From: Planctomycetaceae bacterium | GTDB lineage: Bacteria > Planctomycetota > Planctomycetia > Planctomycetales > Planctomycetaceae | DNA length: 64,000 bases | Assembly (NCBI GenBank): GCA_021732845.1 | Contig: JAKFUF010000008.1 | Span: forward strand, 1 to 64,000 | Reading direction: 5' to 3' | Part shown: in pieces, positions 45,423-54,767 of the stretch | How the letters are laid out: each line of letters begins with the position of its first letter | Position numbering within the stretch: the first letter of the stretch is position 1 | The notes under the pieces: model-generated | Told to the model about the DNA's origin: nothing | Seen by the model: the letters and a program-made list of their open reading frames with translations, nothing else | Database searches by the model: none | Program-made: the position numbers and the translations under genes

Positions 45423-46142
45423 ATGCAACGTTTTGCCGGACCAGCCGACGTGACCAACACCTTAATTCGTTTTTGCCTGGCCGGTTTAGCACCAATTGCG
45501 GAGAAGAGTGGGCCATTTTCCGCAGGTCAACCGCGTATCCCCGTGCCGGCAGTTGCCGCACTCATGATCGCCATTTGCTGTGCCACAGGCCGCTGCACGG
45601 AACCCGCGAAACCGCTGCAGGTCACAGCGTTTGATCTGCCGGATCTGACGGGCAAGTCGCATACGCAGGAGGACTGGAAGACCGCCAAGCTGGTGGTGGT
45701 GGTGCAACTGGGAACCGAGTGCCCGGTGGCCAACGGCTATCTTCCCGGCCTCAGCCGGTCTCACGAAATGTGGAAGAAGCAGGGCATCGTGCTGATCGGC
45801 GTCCACAGCGACCCGACGGTGACGCTGGAAGACGCCCGGCTGCATGCACGCGAGATGCAGATCGGCTTCCCGGTGCTGATGGACCCGCGGCAGGTACTGG
45901 CCCGCCAGACAGGAGCGACGACAATTTCCGAAGCGACGTTGCTGTCTGCCAGTGGCACGGTTTGCTACCGCGGCCGAATCAATGACCGATACTCAACGAC
46001 GGGCAAGCGCAAGGAAATGGCGCTGGTCCATGATCTGCAAAACGCCATCACCGCCACGCTGGCCGGCCAGCCCGTCTCTCCGCCGACCACCAAGGCATTT
46101 GGCTGCCCATTACCAAAATTGACTGCTGACAAGCCGCGGTGA
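45423..46142 (+). CDS. Redoxin (AhpC/TSA-type thioredoxin-fold) protein
   Basis: The protein has a hydrophobic segment near residues 40-55 (Val-Ala-Ala-Leu-Met-Ile-Ala-Ile-Cys-Cys) that anchors or exports it, then a thioredoxin-fold domain. That domain starts with Phe-Asp-Leu-Pro-Asp-Leu-Thr-Gly-Lys and carries Gly-Thr-Glu-Cys-Pro-Val-Ala-Asn, the single-cysteine active-site form typical of redoxins rather than CxxC thioredoxins. Phe-Pro-Val-Leu-Met-Asp and a cis-Pro region (Ala-Thr-Thr-Ile-Ser-Glu-Ala) follow. It probably acts outside the cytoplasm in thiol chemistry. The start is uncertain: 45396, 45423, or a GTG at 45450 are all possible, none with a clear ribosome site. Confidence 0.8.
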   Translation: MQRFAGPADVTNTLIRFCLAGLAPIAEKSGPFSAGQPRIPVPAVAALMIAICCATGRCTEPAKPLQVTAFDLPDLTGKSHTQEDWKTAKLVVVVQLGTECPVANGYLPGLSRSHEMWKKQGIVLIGVHSDPTVTLEDARLHAREMQIGFPVLMDPRQVLARQTGATTISEATLLSASGTVCYRGRINDRYSTTGKRKEMALVHDLQNAITATLAGQPVSPPTTKAFGCPLPKLTADKPR

Positions 46143-46346
46143 AGTTTGTCATAGGCCACGGAATTCGGCTGGTACAGGCGGAAGCTCGCCGCGCCGGCCC
46201 TGCCTGTCGCGATCGTTGCCGATCACGGCCCCTCGACCGGATTTCGCCGAATTGACATTTCTGCGCTTGACGCTCGTCACCGCCATCTGTCACTTTTGGC
46301 AAAAGCATGAGCAATTTGGCGTCATGCGCATTTGGGCAGAGCTTTC

Positions 46347-48575
46347 ATGTCGGTCTTCAACTTTTTCCGTCGCCGTTCCGTCGAAGCTCCAACAGCGGCG
46401 CACATGACGTGGACGTCGAAGACCATTGGCCGAACGCTGACCCGCACCGGCGGCTTTTTGCGCCGGCAGATGTGGGTTGTACCCATCCTTGCCATCCTCG
46501 TCCTGGCCGTCATGGGCTTTGGCATCCGCGTGGCGATCGAGCAGACAATGAAGTCCGAACTGCGGTCGCAACTGCAGACATTGCTGAACATCGAGACGGA
46601 GATGCTCCAAAGCTGGATGCGGGTCCAGACCTCAAATGCGGAGACGCAGGCCAATCAGCAGCAGGTGCGGGAACTTGTTTACAAGCTGCTGGCAGAGCAG
46701 GACACCGAGGTGCCCGGCGCCACTGCGGTGGACATGTCATTGCACAAACAGTTGCGCAAGGAGCTGGCTCCCGCCATGGCCTCCCACGACTATGTGGGCT
46801 ACATCGTCTTTGACACCTCGCGAAAGGTGATTTCGTCATCCCAGAGCGAACTCATTGGGAAGCAGAACCTGCCGAGCTACGAAGTCTTTCTGGACCGGGC
46901 GCTGGAGGGGGAGGCCACCGTTTCCCCGCCGTTCCCCAGCGTTGCCATTTCGGAGGACGAGTTTGGCCGCATGCGCACCGGAGTGCCGACGATGTTTGTG
47001 TGTGCGCCGGTGCGGGATGCCAGTTTTCAGGTGGTTGCGGCGCTCGGGCTGCGGATGACTCCCGAACGGGAGTTCACCCGCATCCTGCAGCTCGGCCAGA
47101 TCGGAGAGTCCGGAGAGACTTATGCCTTCGACAAGTCGGGCGTCATGCTCTCCAACAGCCGGTTCGATGACAACCTCATTCTGCTCGGTCTGATCCCCGA
47201 CCAGGAGCACTCGCGCTCGATGCTGAGCCTGCAGATTCGCGATCCGCAGGGAAACATGACCACCGGATTTCATCCCAAGGTCCGCCGTTCGGAACTGCCG
47301 CTGACCAAGATGGCGGCGGCGGCCATGAGCGGCGTCTCCGGGTATGATGTCGATGGCTATCGGGATTATCGGGGCGTGCCTGTGGTCGGCGCGTGGGTCT
47401 GGCTGCCGAAGCTCGAAATGGGCCTGGCCACCGAAATCGACACTGCCGAGGCCTACCGGCCACTGACCATCCTGCGATGGACTTTTTTTTCGCTGTTCGC
47501 GCTGCTGGGCGTGGCTTCACTGGCGATTTTCATCTTCAGCATCATGCTGCTGCGGATGCGCCGCGAGGCGCAGATGGCCGAACTTGACTCGAAGAAGCTC
47601 GGGCAGTACACCCTGGAGCGCAAACTTGGCTCCGGCGGCATGGGCGTGGTCTACAAGGGGTTCCACGCGATCCTGCGGCGGCCCACAGCCATCAAAACGC
47701 TGCATCTCGACAAGGTCAACGAAGGGTCGATCGAACGGTTTGAGCGCGAGGTGCAGATCACGTGCAAGCTGAACCACCCCAACACGGTGGCGATTTACGA
47801 TTTTGGCCGCACCGAAGAGGGCCTGTTTTTCTACGCCATGGAATACCTCGACGGCATCGATCTGCAGACCCTCGTCGACACCTACGGTCCGCAGTCCGAA
47901 AGCCGCGTCATTCACATCCTCCAGCAGGTCTGTGGGTCACTTTACGAGGCCCATTCCCTGGGCCTTGTGCATCGGGACATCAAACCCGCCAACATCATGC
48001 TCAACCGGCGTGGGGGTGAACCCGATGTCGTGAAGGTGCTGGATTTCGGGCTCGTGAAGGCGCTCGACGAACAGAAACAGGCGGGGATGACGGGTACCAA
48101 CAGCCTGACCGGCACCCCGCTGTACATGTCGCCGGAATCGATCGAAACACCCGATGGCGTCGATGCCCGCAGCGACCTGTACGCTGTGGGGGCCGTGGGT
48201 TACTTCCTGCTGACCGGCCGCCCGGTGTTCGATGCGCGGTCGATTGTCGAACTTTGCCAGGCCCATTTGACACAGCCGCCCATTCCACCCACGGAGCGAA
48301 TGGGGAAACCCGTCAGCTCGGAATTGGAAACGGCATTGCTGGCCTGCCTGGAGAAATCCCGCGCGCGCCGCCCGCAGACCGCCCGGGACCTGGCCCTGCG
48401 CCTCGCCCGATCGAGTTCCGCCAGCCTGTGGTCGATTGACGAAGCCGACGGCTGGTGGAGCCGCCATGAACGCGGAGTTGAGGCCGCTGCTGCCGCCACC
48501 ACTGCGGACCCGCCCCGAATGGCCAACCGCACCACATCCAACTTCGAGCGAACGATTGTCTCAAACGAAGATTAA
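46347..48575 (+). CDS. Membrane Ser/Thr kinase with extracellular dCache-type sensor
   Basis: The 742-residue protein has a helix near 42-65, an extracytoplasmic domain of about 300 residues, a second helix near 375-405, and a C-terminal Hanks-type kinase from about 419. The sensor has the double-Cache look: a long first helix, Gly-Tyr-Ile-Val-Phe-Asp-Thr-Ser-Arg-Lys-Val-Ile, Gly-Glu-Ser-Gly-Glu-Thr-Tyr-Ala-Phe-Asp and Arg-Gly-Val-Pro-Val-Val-Gly-Ala-Trp-Val-Trp. The kinase is complete: Gly-Ser-Gly-Gly-Met-Gly-Val-Val-Tyr, Ala-Ile-Lys, His-Arg-Asp-Ile-Lys-Pro-Ala-Asn (about 541) and Asp-Phe-Gly. Cache sensors are known mainly from chemoreceptors and histidine kinases, where they bind small metabolites. 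The ligand and the substrates are unknown. Confidence 0.93.
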   Translation: MSVFNFFRRRSVEAPTAAHMTWTSKTIGRTLTRTGGFLRRQMWVVPILAILVLAVMGFGIRVAIEQTMKSELRSQLQTLLNIETEMLQSWMRVQTSNAETQANQQQVRELVYKLLAEQDTEVPGATAVDMSLHKQLRKELAPAMASHDYVGYIVFDTSRKVISSSQSELIGKQNLPSYEVFLDRALEGEATVSPPFPSVAISEDEFGRMRTGVPTMFVCAPVRDASFQVVAALGLRMTPEREFTRILQLGQIGESGETYAFDKSGVMLSNSRFDDNLILLGLIPDQEHSRSMLSLQIRDPQGNMTTGFHPKVRRSELPLTKMAAAAMSGVSGYDVDGYRDYRGVPVVGAWVWLPKLEMGLATEIDTAEAYRPLTILRWTFFSLFALLGVASLAIFIFSIMLLRMRREAQMAELDSKKLGQYTLERKLGSGGMGVVYKGFHAILRRPTAIKTLHLDKVNEGSIERFEREVQITCKLNHPNTVAIYDFGRTEEGLFFYAMEYLDGIDLQTLVDTYGPQSESRVIHILQQVCGSLYEAHSLGLVHRDIKPANIMLNRRGGEPDVVKVLDFGLVKALDEQKQAGMTGTNSLTGTPLYMSPESIETPDGVDARSDLYAVGAVGYFLLTGRPVFDARSIVELCQAHLTQPPIPPTERMGKPVSSELETALLACLEKSRARRPQTARDLALRLARSSSASLWSIDEADGWWSRHERGVEAAAAATTADPPRMANRTTSNFERTIVSNED

Positions 48576-48588
48576 GAGGTCTAAAGGT

Positions 48589-51141
48589 CTAGTCATTCCC
48601 AGATCCATGCCCCTGGGCGCGACTGTTGTGTCCCGCTCGTGTCAGCGACAGCCTGTGCCCCCGTGGCTCAACATTACCAGCCGCATCACTGGCAACCGCG
48701 ACCAGGGTCCCGTTGGCGGGGCGGGGCAGGATGATTTGCCAGTGAACAATGCCAGTGACGGTCTGTTCCTGGGAGGGCATCGGTGACATGGAGGCCTTTG
48801 CCGGGAGGCCGTTGACGAGAATGCCTGCGACATCGCCATTGTCGTGTGTCGCGCCGCTGACGATCAGGTTTTCCCCCTGCGAGCGCACGTCCGTGATGAG
48901 TGTCGCTGGCGGCAGGTCGTCCGTGGGATCCAGCAGGCGCGGGAACTCGATGTTCGCAACTTCGGCGAGGCGGGATTCGTCGCCTGTCAGGGGAGGCTCG
49001 GCTCGAAATCCGCTGCCATCTCCGTACAGGTCCGCCGCCTTCGTGCTGACCAGCTTGGCGTGCCGGCCGGGACCGAAGTGGTTGTGAATGAAGTAGGGCA
49101 CCCCCTCCTTGACGAAGGGGTCCACGCGCGTGGAACCGCCCCGGTTGAAGACCGGCCGCCGAGGATCGCAGCCAACCACGGACACGTTGCGGAAGTGGGC
49201 GTCGGCACCCGCCCCCAGGGCATTGTCCGTCATGTGGATCAGCGGGTGATACTGGCCGTCGTTTCGCATCCCTTCGAGCTTCAGTCCATCCACGGTGAAG
49301 CGGCCAACTTGTGCGCTGGCGTCGTCCATGCCCCGGTTGAACGGTTCGGAGCCGACGCGCGACAGATGCACGTTGCGGTACTCGTGGTTGTCAAAGGCGG
49401 GACGATAGACACCATACTCCGTCCGGTCGATTCGCAGACCATCCATGAGCATCGAAGGGCTCTGCGGGCGAAATGCGTAGTGGGCATTCCAGACGGTGAA
49501 GTTCCGGATGACGTGCGGATGCTTCGCGTCCGGTCCGGTCCAGTCAACAGCACGGATCGCCTCAAGCATCCGCTGATCCTCGATGGGTGCGTCCGGCTGA
49601 TGATCCCCATTAGCGGCCACGACCATCCCGGCGAAGTTCGTGTGCGCCTCGTTGGCTTCAAACTTCCAGATCGGAATGGTGCGGACATCGACAACGGTCT
49701 GAGTGCCATCCGCGTTCTGCAACGGCAGCGCGGGGTCGAACTGCGACGACTTCTTCATGTCGTAGCGAAAGGCATACTGGTCATTCTCGACACCCACATT
49801 TCCCGCCAACGTGTTGCGTCCGTTGGCCCACCAAAACGCGGCCCCGGCATTGTCATCAAACGGCAGCGCCAGGTTCTTCAGCCGCGGACCAAAGTAAGAC
49901 TGCACCCCCAGATTGCCCGCCAGCAGGTTGCCCACCTCGGTGCCGTCCTCCAGAAAGTAGCCGTGTCCGACACTCTGGTAGCCCACGCAATCGCGAACCA
50001 CGAGATGGTTGGTGTTGTGAATCGTGACCCAGCGGTTGTGGGAATCGACAACCGCGACTCCCCGGACGCTCGAACCCCGCATGGTGTCACCGACGAGATG
50101 GAAGTGAATGGGGTAACGTCCCAGCACCCCCTCCTTCCCGAGATGGGCGAACTGGGCATAGCTGATCCCACCGGAGGAGGACCGGTGATACACCGTGTGG
50201 CCGCGGACACCGGCGGGATCGGCGCTTTCGATGACCACGTTTCGCGTGAGCAGTGCCACCTCCCCGCGAAACTCGCCGCTGCCCGCGTGGTTGAACTTGA
50301 GTGGCTGGTCGAGCGTCAGCGTTCGTCCGTCGATCGCGCTGATTCTGCGTTCCTCCGTCTGCGGCGTTCGATGGCTGCGGGCACCAGCGCGGAACGACGA
50401 TCCGCCTCCCTGCCAGTCAGTCGCCGTCACGATGATCGAGTCGCCGACACTCCAGCCAGCGACATCCGCGTTCAGTGTGACGGACTGGTCTTTGGCCTTG
50501 GCGTCTGTTCCGAGCTTCACCCAGGTGCGGGGGAGCGGGCTGCCGTGAAGCTCCATGCGTGCCGAGCAGCAGGCAATCGCCGGAGCATCGTCACGGTTGA
50601 AGCCCTCCAGATAATGCAACCGGATGCGGGCGGTTCGACCCGCCGGAATGGGGTCGTGGGGCAGCCCCACATCGAGCGTCGCAACGCTGCCGTCCGGCAC
50701 CGCCTGAAGCTCTCCGTCCGTTTCTCCAGCATCAAAGTCACACGCAAAGCCGTCTTCCGAGCACTGATCGCTCTCCTGCACCTTGAGGATGCCGACGTTC
50801 AGCAGCGTGTCCTTTTCACGCGAAAACCTCAGCGTTCCGGCAACCTGCAGCAGCCGGATGACCTGCGGTTCCTGCACATCATATTCGACGCGCGTGCCCG
50901 CCGTCACCAGCACGCGGTCTCCGTCTTTGGGAACTCGCTTCAGATTCCATGTCTGCGGATTCGACCAGGCACCGCTCTGCAAGGAACGAATACTGAATTC
51001 GACCTGCCGGTGCGAACCGTGTCCGGAATGGCCACCAGAATGTTTGACGGCGGAGGAAGCCACGCTGCAGGGAAGACACCCCAGGAAAACGAGCACTGTG
51101 ACAACAGCCGCCGGACGAATACCGAAGCAGTGACGGTCCAT
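48589..51141 (-). CDS. Secreted CEMIP-like protein: G8 domain plus parallel beta-helix
   Basis: The 850-residue product starts at an ATG preceded by aaagga and has a signal peptide. A short His/Gly-rich linker follows, then a G8 domain (about 50-190): Ser-Gly-Ala-Trp-Ser-Asn-Pro-Gln-Thr-Trp and Val-Pro-Lys-Asp-Gly-Asp-Arg-Val-Leu-Val are the classic opening. The rest looks like a right-handed beta-helix and contains Arg-Tyr-Pro-Ile-His-Phe-His-Leu-Val-Gly-Asp, then His-Gly-Tyr-Phe-Leu-Glu-Asp-Gly. Those motifs are shared with animal CEMIP/TMEM2 (hyaluronan-degrading) and fibrocystin-type proteins. Binding or cleavage of an extracellular polysaccharide is plausible. The gene is divergent from the sigma factor gene at 51521. 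Confidence 0.87.
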   Translation of the reverse strand: MDRHCFGIRPAAVVTVLVFLGCLPCSVASSAVKHSGGHSGHGSHRQVEFSIRSLQSGAWSNPQTWNLKRVPKDGDRVLVTAGTRVEYDVQEPQVIRLLQVAGTLRFSREKDTLLNVGILKVQESDQCSEDGFACDFDAGETDGELQAVPDGSVATLDVGLPHDPIPAGRTARIRLHYLEGFNRDDAPAIACCSARMELHGSPLPRTWVKLGTDAKAKDQSVTLNADVAGWSVGDSIIVTATDWQGGGSSFRAGARSHRTPQTEERRISAIDGRTLTLDQPLKFNHAGSGEFRGEVALLTRNVVIESADPAGVRGHTVYHRSSSGGISYAQFAHLGKEGVLGRYPIHFHLVGDTMRGSSVRGVAVVDSHNRWVTIHNTNHLVVRDCVGYQSVGHGYFLEDGTEVGNLLAGNLGVQSYFGPRLKNLALPFDDNAGAAFWWANGRNTLAGNVGVENDQYAFRYDMKKSSQFDPALPLQNADGTQTVVDVRTIPIWKFEANEAHTNFAGMVVAANGDHQPDAPIEDQRMLEAIRAVDWTGPDAKHPHVIRNFTVWNAHYAFRPQSPSMLMDGLRIDRTEYGVYRPAFDNHEYRNVHLSRVGSEPFNRGMDDASAQVGRFTVDGLKLEGMRNDGQYHPLIHMTDNALGAGADAHFRNVSVVGCDPRRPVFNRGGSTRVDPFVKEGVPYFIHNHFGPGRHAKLVSTKAADLYGDGSGFRAEPPLTGDESRLAEVANIEFPRLLDPTDDLPPATLITDVRSQGENLIVSGATHDNGDVAGILVNGLPAKASMSPMPSQEQTVTGIVHWQIILPRPANGTLVAVASDAAGNVEPRGHRLSLTRAGHNSRAQGHGSGND

Positions 51142-51520
51142 CGAGAGGATCCTTTTGAAGAAGACGGAGAACGCGCGCCGGATGAGCGCCACCCATTTCA
51201 TTGGATTCGCCACGCATCACGAAGACTTCGATCATCCAAACTTCGGCAGTCAGTCACGCTGCCTGCCCGACATGCCAGCAACCAGTTCCGCTCTGATTCA
51301 AGCGAGCAAGACGACTTTGCAGGAGTTGGATGCTAGCACAGAGTGGAGAAGAATTCTGTACACGGCGCGTTGCCCGTTGCCCGCTTAGGGCGGCCTTTCA
51401 ACCGGGCGGCCGGGGTTACCGCTGGCTATTGCTCATGCTGCCCATTCAAGTCAAAATGACTGACTGATTGATCAGCTTTCCGTCAACAGCATTCTCAGAG
51501 CGAACACAGTTTCGTCCCCT
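51142..51520. other. Divergent region between the G8 protein and sigma factor genes
   Basis: These 379 bases contain no supported gene. They should carry promoters for both neighbours. I could not pick out a convincing ECF-type promoter. An unsupported 77-codon open frame covers 51155-51388. Confidence 0.4.
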
Positions 51521-52180
51521 ATGAACGGCACCGACACCGCGATGCCTCCGCCCCCGCGCAGCAACGAGGGGGAGACGCGCGCGGCGGAGATGCCTTCGGA
51601 AGTCGACGACCAATTGATGATCGGCGTCCAAAATGGCAATCCTCGGGCCTTCGACGCCTTGGTCGCGCGGCATCAGGGTCCGTTGATCGGCTTCTTCTGC
51701 GCCAATGCGCACGACCGCCAGCTTGCCGAGGATCTCACCCAGGAAACCCTGCTCAGGGTCTACAACCAGGCTTGGGATTACCTGCCCACCGGCAGATTTC
51801 AAGGATGGCTCTACCGCATTGCCCGCAACCTGCTGATTGACACCGTCCGGCGGCATTCGCATGACGCCGTATTGCGGGCACTGAAAACGAGCGATGCCGA
51901 ACAGACGGCCCTGCGGTCACTGATGGACGCCGTGGCTTCCCCGGCAGACCAGGCCGGCGTACGCGAATTGGGCGTCCTCGTGAAAGCGTGGCTCCAGGAA
52001 CTGCCCGCCGAACAGCGTGAGACATTCACTCTGCATCACTTCTCGGGCCTCACCCTGCCGGAGGTCGCGGAGATCCTGAAGACATCCGTCGCCACAACCA
52101 AAAGCCGCCTGCGGCTGGTGCGGGAAAAACTCCAGGAAAAGCTGCGTCTGCGTGGTGTTGGTGGTCTGGAAGAGACCTGA
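51521..52180 (+). CDS. ECF-type RNA polymerase sigma factor
   Basis: The 219-residue protein has sigma-70 region 2 with Ala-Phe-Asp-Ala-Leu-Val-Ala-Arg-His, the core-binding Asp-Leu-Thr-Gln-Glu-Thr-Leu-Leu-Arg-Val-Tyr and Trp-Leu-Tyr-Arg-Ile-Ala-Arg-Asn-Leu, and region 4 with Thr-Leu-Pro-Glu-Val-Ala-Glu-Ile-Leu as helix-turn-helix. There is no region 3, which places it in the ECF group. The first 30 residues are a disordered extension. No anti-sigma gene follows: the next gene is on the other strand. The divergent G8-protein gene is the nearest candidate target, by position only. Confidence 0.93.
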   Translation: MNGTDTAMPPPPRSNEGETRAAEMPSEVDDQLMIGVQNGNPRAFDALVARHQGPLIGFFCANAHDRQLAEDLTQETLLRVYNQAWDYLPTGRFQGWLYRIARNLLIDTVRRHSHDAVLRALKTSDAEQTALRSLMDAVASPADQAGVRELGVLVKAWLQELPAEQRETFTLHHFSGLTLPEVAEILKTSVATTKSRLRLVREKLQEKLRLRGVGGLEET

Positions 52181-52261
52181 GTTCCAGCCACCAACGACGC
52201 AGTTTTCATACACACGTCGCTGCCACGCTTTTGCGAGTGCAGCGAAAACGAGCCATGCGAG

Positions 52262-54391
52262 TTACGGGGCCTTCGCCCCCAGCTCCTCAACCAGGAAACC
52301 GATCGAATCCGCTGAGGCTTCCACCCGCTGTTTGATCAGGTCGGCACCGCCGTGACCGGCGTTCTTTTCTATCCGCAGCAAGACCGGCAGACCACTGGTG
52401 CTCGCCGCCTGGATGCCGGCGGCAAACTTGCGGGCGTGCATCGGGTCGACACGGTCGTCACTGTCGGCCGAGATCATCAGGAGCGCCGGGTACTTGGTAT
52501 CGGGGTGGATGTGGTGATACGGCGAATAGCCGTGCAGCACCTTGAAGTCTTCAGCCTTTTCGGCGGTGCCGTATTCGGGAATCCATGTCCGGCCGCTGCC
52601 GAACTTGTGGTAGCGGACCATGTCGAGGAGGGGCACGGCGCAGATCACGGCTTTGAACAGTTCCGGGCGCTGGGTCATCGCCGCGCCCACCAGCAGTCCG
52701 CCGTTTGAGCCACCGCGGATCGCGAGTTTTTCCGGCTTGGTGTAGTTGCTCTTGATGAGGTATTCGGCGGCGGCAATGAAGTCGTCGAAGACATTCTGCT
52801 TGTTGTGGAGCATGCCGGCCCGATGCCAGGCCTCGCCGTATTCTCCGCCGCCCCGCAGGTTGGGCAGGGCCACTCCACCGCCGGCTTCGAGCCACAGGCA
52901 GAAGTCGACGGAGAAGCTGGGGGTCATGCTGACATTAAAGCCCCCATACCCGGTCAGGAGCCACGGGGTGTTTCCGTCTTTCTTGAGTCCCTTCCGATGA
53001 ATCAGGAACATGGAGACTTTGGTGCCGTCGCGGGACGGGTACCACACCTGCTGGACTTCGTAGGGGCTGGCGTCGAAGGGAACCTTCACGCTGGCCCAGA
53101 GCTTGGTCTCACCGGTCTTGATCGACGTGCGGTAAACTTCGCTGGGCGTCATGAAGGAGACGAAACCGAAGTAGGCGTCATCTTCATCGGGGTTGCCCGA
53201 CATCCCGCCGGTGGTACCGATGCTGGGCAGGGGCACGGTGCGGACGAGTTTTCCTTCCAGCGTGCGCACCTCCATCCGGCTGGAGGCGTCCTTGAGAGTC
53301 ACGAGGACGAGGTGTTCACCCACAACCTGCGTGCTGTCCAGCGTGGTCTCGGCTTCGGGGACGATCTCGCGCCACTCGTCGCGGGCGGGCTTTTCGGCGG
53401 CAGTCTTGAACACCCGCCATCTGGGTGCCCCCTCATTGGTCGCCACATAAAACTGGTCGCGCCAGGCGATGATCGAATACTGCGAGTCCTTGCCAACGAC
53501 GAACGGCTTCCACGCCGTGTCCTTCGACTGCAGGTCGCGGTAGTAAACGTCGTTGGCATTCCAGCCATGGGCGATGTAGACAAACAGCCAGCGCCCGTCG
53601 CGGGACAGGCTGGGGCTGATGAACGTTGCCGGATCGGCGGTGCGGGGATGAATGACAGGATCTTTGGCGGGGTCGGTGCCCAGAGCGTGAAACCGTACTT
53701 CAGCAAAACCCGGCCGGGCATCAACGGTGATCTCTTTGCCATCCAGCGCCGGCAGGAATGTGTAGTAAAACCCCTTGCCATCGGGCGTCCATTGTGGGTC
53801 CGCGTACTTGGCTCCCTCAATCACGTCTTTTTCGCTGACTTTTCCCGTCGCCACATCCATCACATGCAGCGTGGCTTCGTCCGAATTGTTGCGGCGGATG
53901 GCGTAAGCCACGGTCAGGCCATCGTGCGTCGGCTCCCAGGTTCCCAGGGAGACCGTTCCGTCGGTGCTCAGGGTGTTGGGGTCGAGCAGGACGGTCTCGG
54001 TACCGGTTTCGCCCTCTTTCCAATAGACGATCGACTTTTCCTTGTCGGCATGCCGCCTTGAGTAAAAGAAGCGGGTGCCGGCATGGTGCGGCGACGAGAT
54101 GGCGTCGATATACAGCATGGACCGCAGCCGCTTCACGAGTGTTTCCCGGCCGGGAAACTGCAGGGCCGCGCGGGCATATTGATCCTGAGCGTCCATCCAG
54201 GCTTTGACTTCCGGGCTTTTCTCGTCTTCGAGCCACCGGTAGGGGTCGGCCACCGGAGTTCCAAACTGCTCCTCGGAAATCTTCTCGGTTTTCGTGGCGG
54301 GCGGCGCGGAGGGCTTGGTGACGGGCAGTGCGGCCATGAGCGTCCCGAAAAGAGAGAAAACCGCCAGCACGAGGAGGCCGGGTCGAAGCAT
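52262..54391 (-). CDS. Prolyl oligopeptidase (peptidase family S9A), exported
   Basis: The 709-residue serine peptidase starts with a signal peptide (Leu-Leu-Val-Leu-Ala-Val-Phe-Ser-Leu-Phe), preceded by ggag; the frame is open much further upstream but without protein-like sequence. The N-terminal part is Asp-Pro-Tyr-Arg-Trp-Leu-Glu-Asp, the usual S9A opening, followed by a seven-bladed propeller. The catalytic domain at the C-terminus has Gly-Gly-Ser-Asn-Gly-Gly (nucleophile Ser), Asp-Asp-Arg-Val (Asp) and Ala-Gly-His-Gly-Gly (His). Such enzymes cut short peptides after proline; here it probably works outside the cytoplasm. It converges with the sigma factor gene. Confidence 0.96.
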   Translation of the reverse strand: MLRPGLLVLAVFSLFGTLMAALPVTKPSAPPATKTEKISEEQFGTPVADPYRWLEDEKSPEVKAWMDAQDQYARAALQFPGRETLVKRLRSMLYIDAISSPHHAGTRFFYSRRHADKEKSIVYWKEGETGTETVLLDPNTLSTDGTVSLGTWEPTHDGLTVAYAIRRNNSDEATLHVMDVATGKVSEKDVIEGAKYADPQWTPDGKGFYYTFLPALDGKEITVDARPGFAEVRFHALGTDPAKDPVIHPRTADPATFISPSLSRDGRWLFVYIAHGWNANDVYYRDLQSKDTAWKPFVVGKDSQYSIIAWRDQFYVATNEGAPRWRVFKTAAEKPARDEWREIVPEAETTLDSTQVVGEHLVLVTLKDASSRMEVRTLEGKLVRTVPLPSIGTTGGMSGNPDEDDAYFGFVSFMTPSEVYRTSIKTGETKLWASVKVPFDASPYEVQQVWYPSRDGTKVSMFLIHRKGLKKDGNTPWLLTGYGGFNVSMTPSFSVDFCLWLEAGGGVALPNLRGGGEYGEAWHRAGMLHNKQNVFDDFIAAAEYLIKSNYTKPEKLAIRGGSNGGLLVGAAMTQRPELFKAVICAVPLLDMVRYHKFGSGRTWIPEYGTAEKAEDFKVLHGYSPYHHIHPDTKYPALLMISADSDDRVDPMHARKFAAGIQAASTSGLPVLLRIEKNAGHGGADLIKQRVEASADSIGFLVEELGAKAP

Positions 54392-54767
54392 GAGAATCTC
54401 CAGAGCGTGCGGAAGCGCAATTGGACAGTGAAACGATTGCAAAGGTGCGAATATCTGATGGTGCGGGGCGCAGTCAAGGGTCATTGGCCAGATGTTGTCT
54501 CGACCATTTACAACCCGCTTTGAACAATCTTCAGACTGACCCGGTGCGTCCGGTTCAGCCGTTTCAGCTCTCCCAGTTCGGCCGTCGCCAGATCCGAATT
54601 GACAACCTTCGTCGAGCCACGAGAATACCGCCCGCAAACCAAGTGGCCTTGCGTGATTCGGGAACACCGCCAGTCAAGCCGGAGTGGCCGCCAGCGAGCG
54701 GGCGTCACGACGAGTATCCCGGAATCATGCAAAGTGATACAAACACGGCAACGACGGGAGCGAGCGC
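54392..54767. other. Divergent region between prolyl oligopeptidase and lspA
   Basis: The gap of 376 bases holds copy B of the 83-base inverted-repeat element (54649-54732) just before lspA. A TTGACA at 54600-54605 lies upstream of it, but no matching -10 box was clear. No gene is supported. Confidence 0.5.
54649..54732. repeat. Dispersed inverted-repeat element, copy B
   Basis: The arms ttgcgtgattcgggaaca (54649-54666) and tatcccggaatcatgcaa (54715-54732) pair with a few mismatches, and the middle aligns with copy A at 35498-35580. Copy B lies 36 bases before the lspA start, so its hairpin would be in the leader if transcription starts upstream. Confidence 0.7.

Noticed and set aside
48844-51336. 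830-codon plus-strand open frame opposite the G8 protein gene
   Set aside because: It shows no family motif and mirrors the coding strand of a protein with clear signal peptide and G8 domain.
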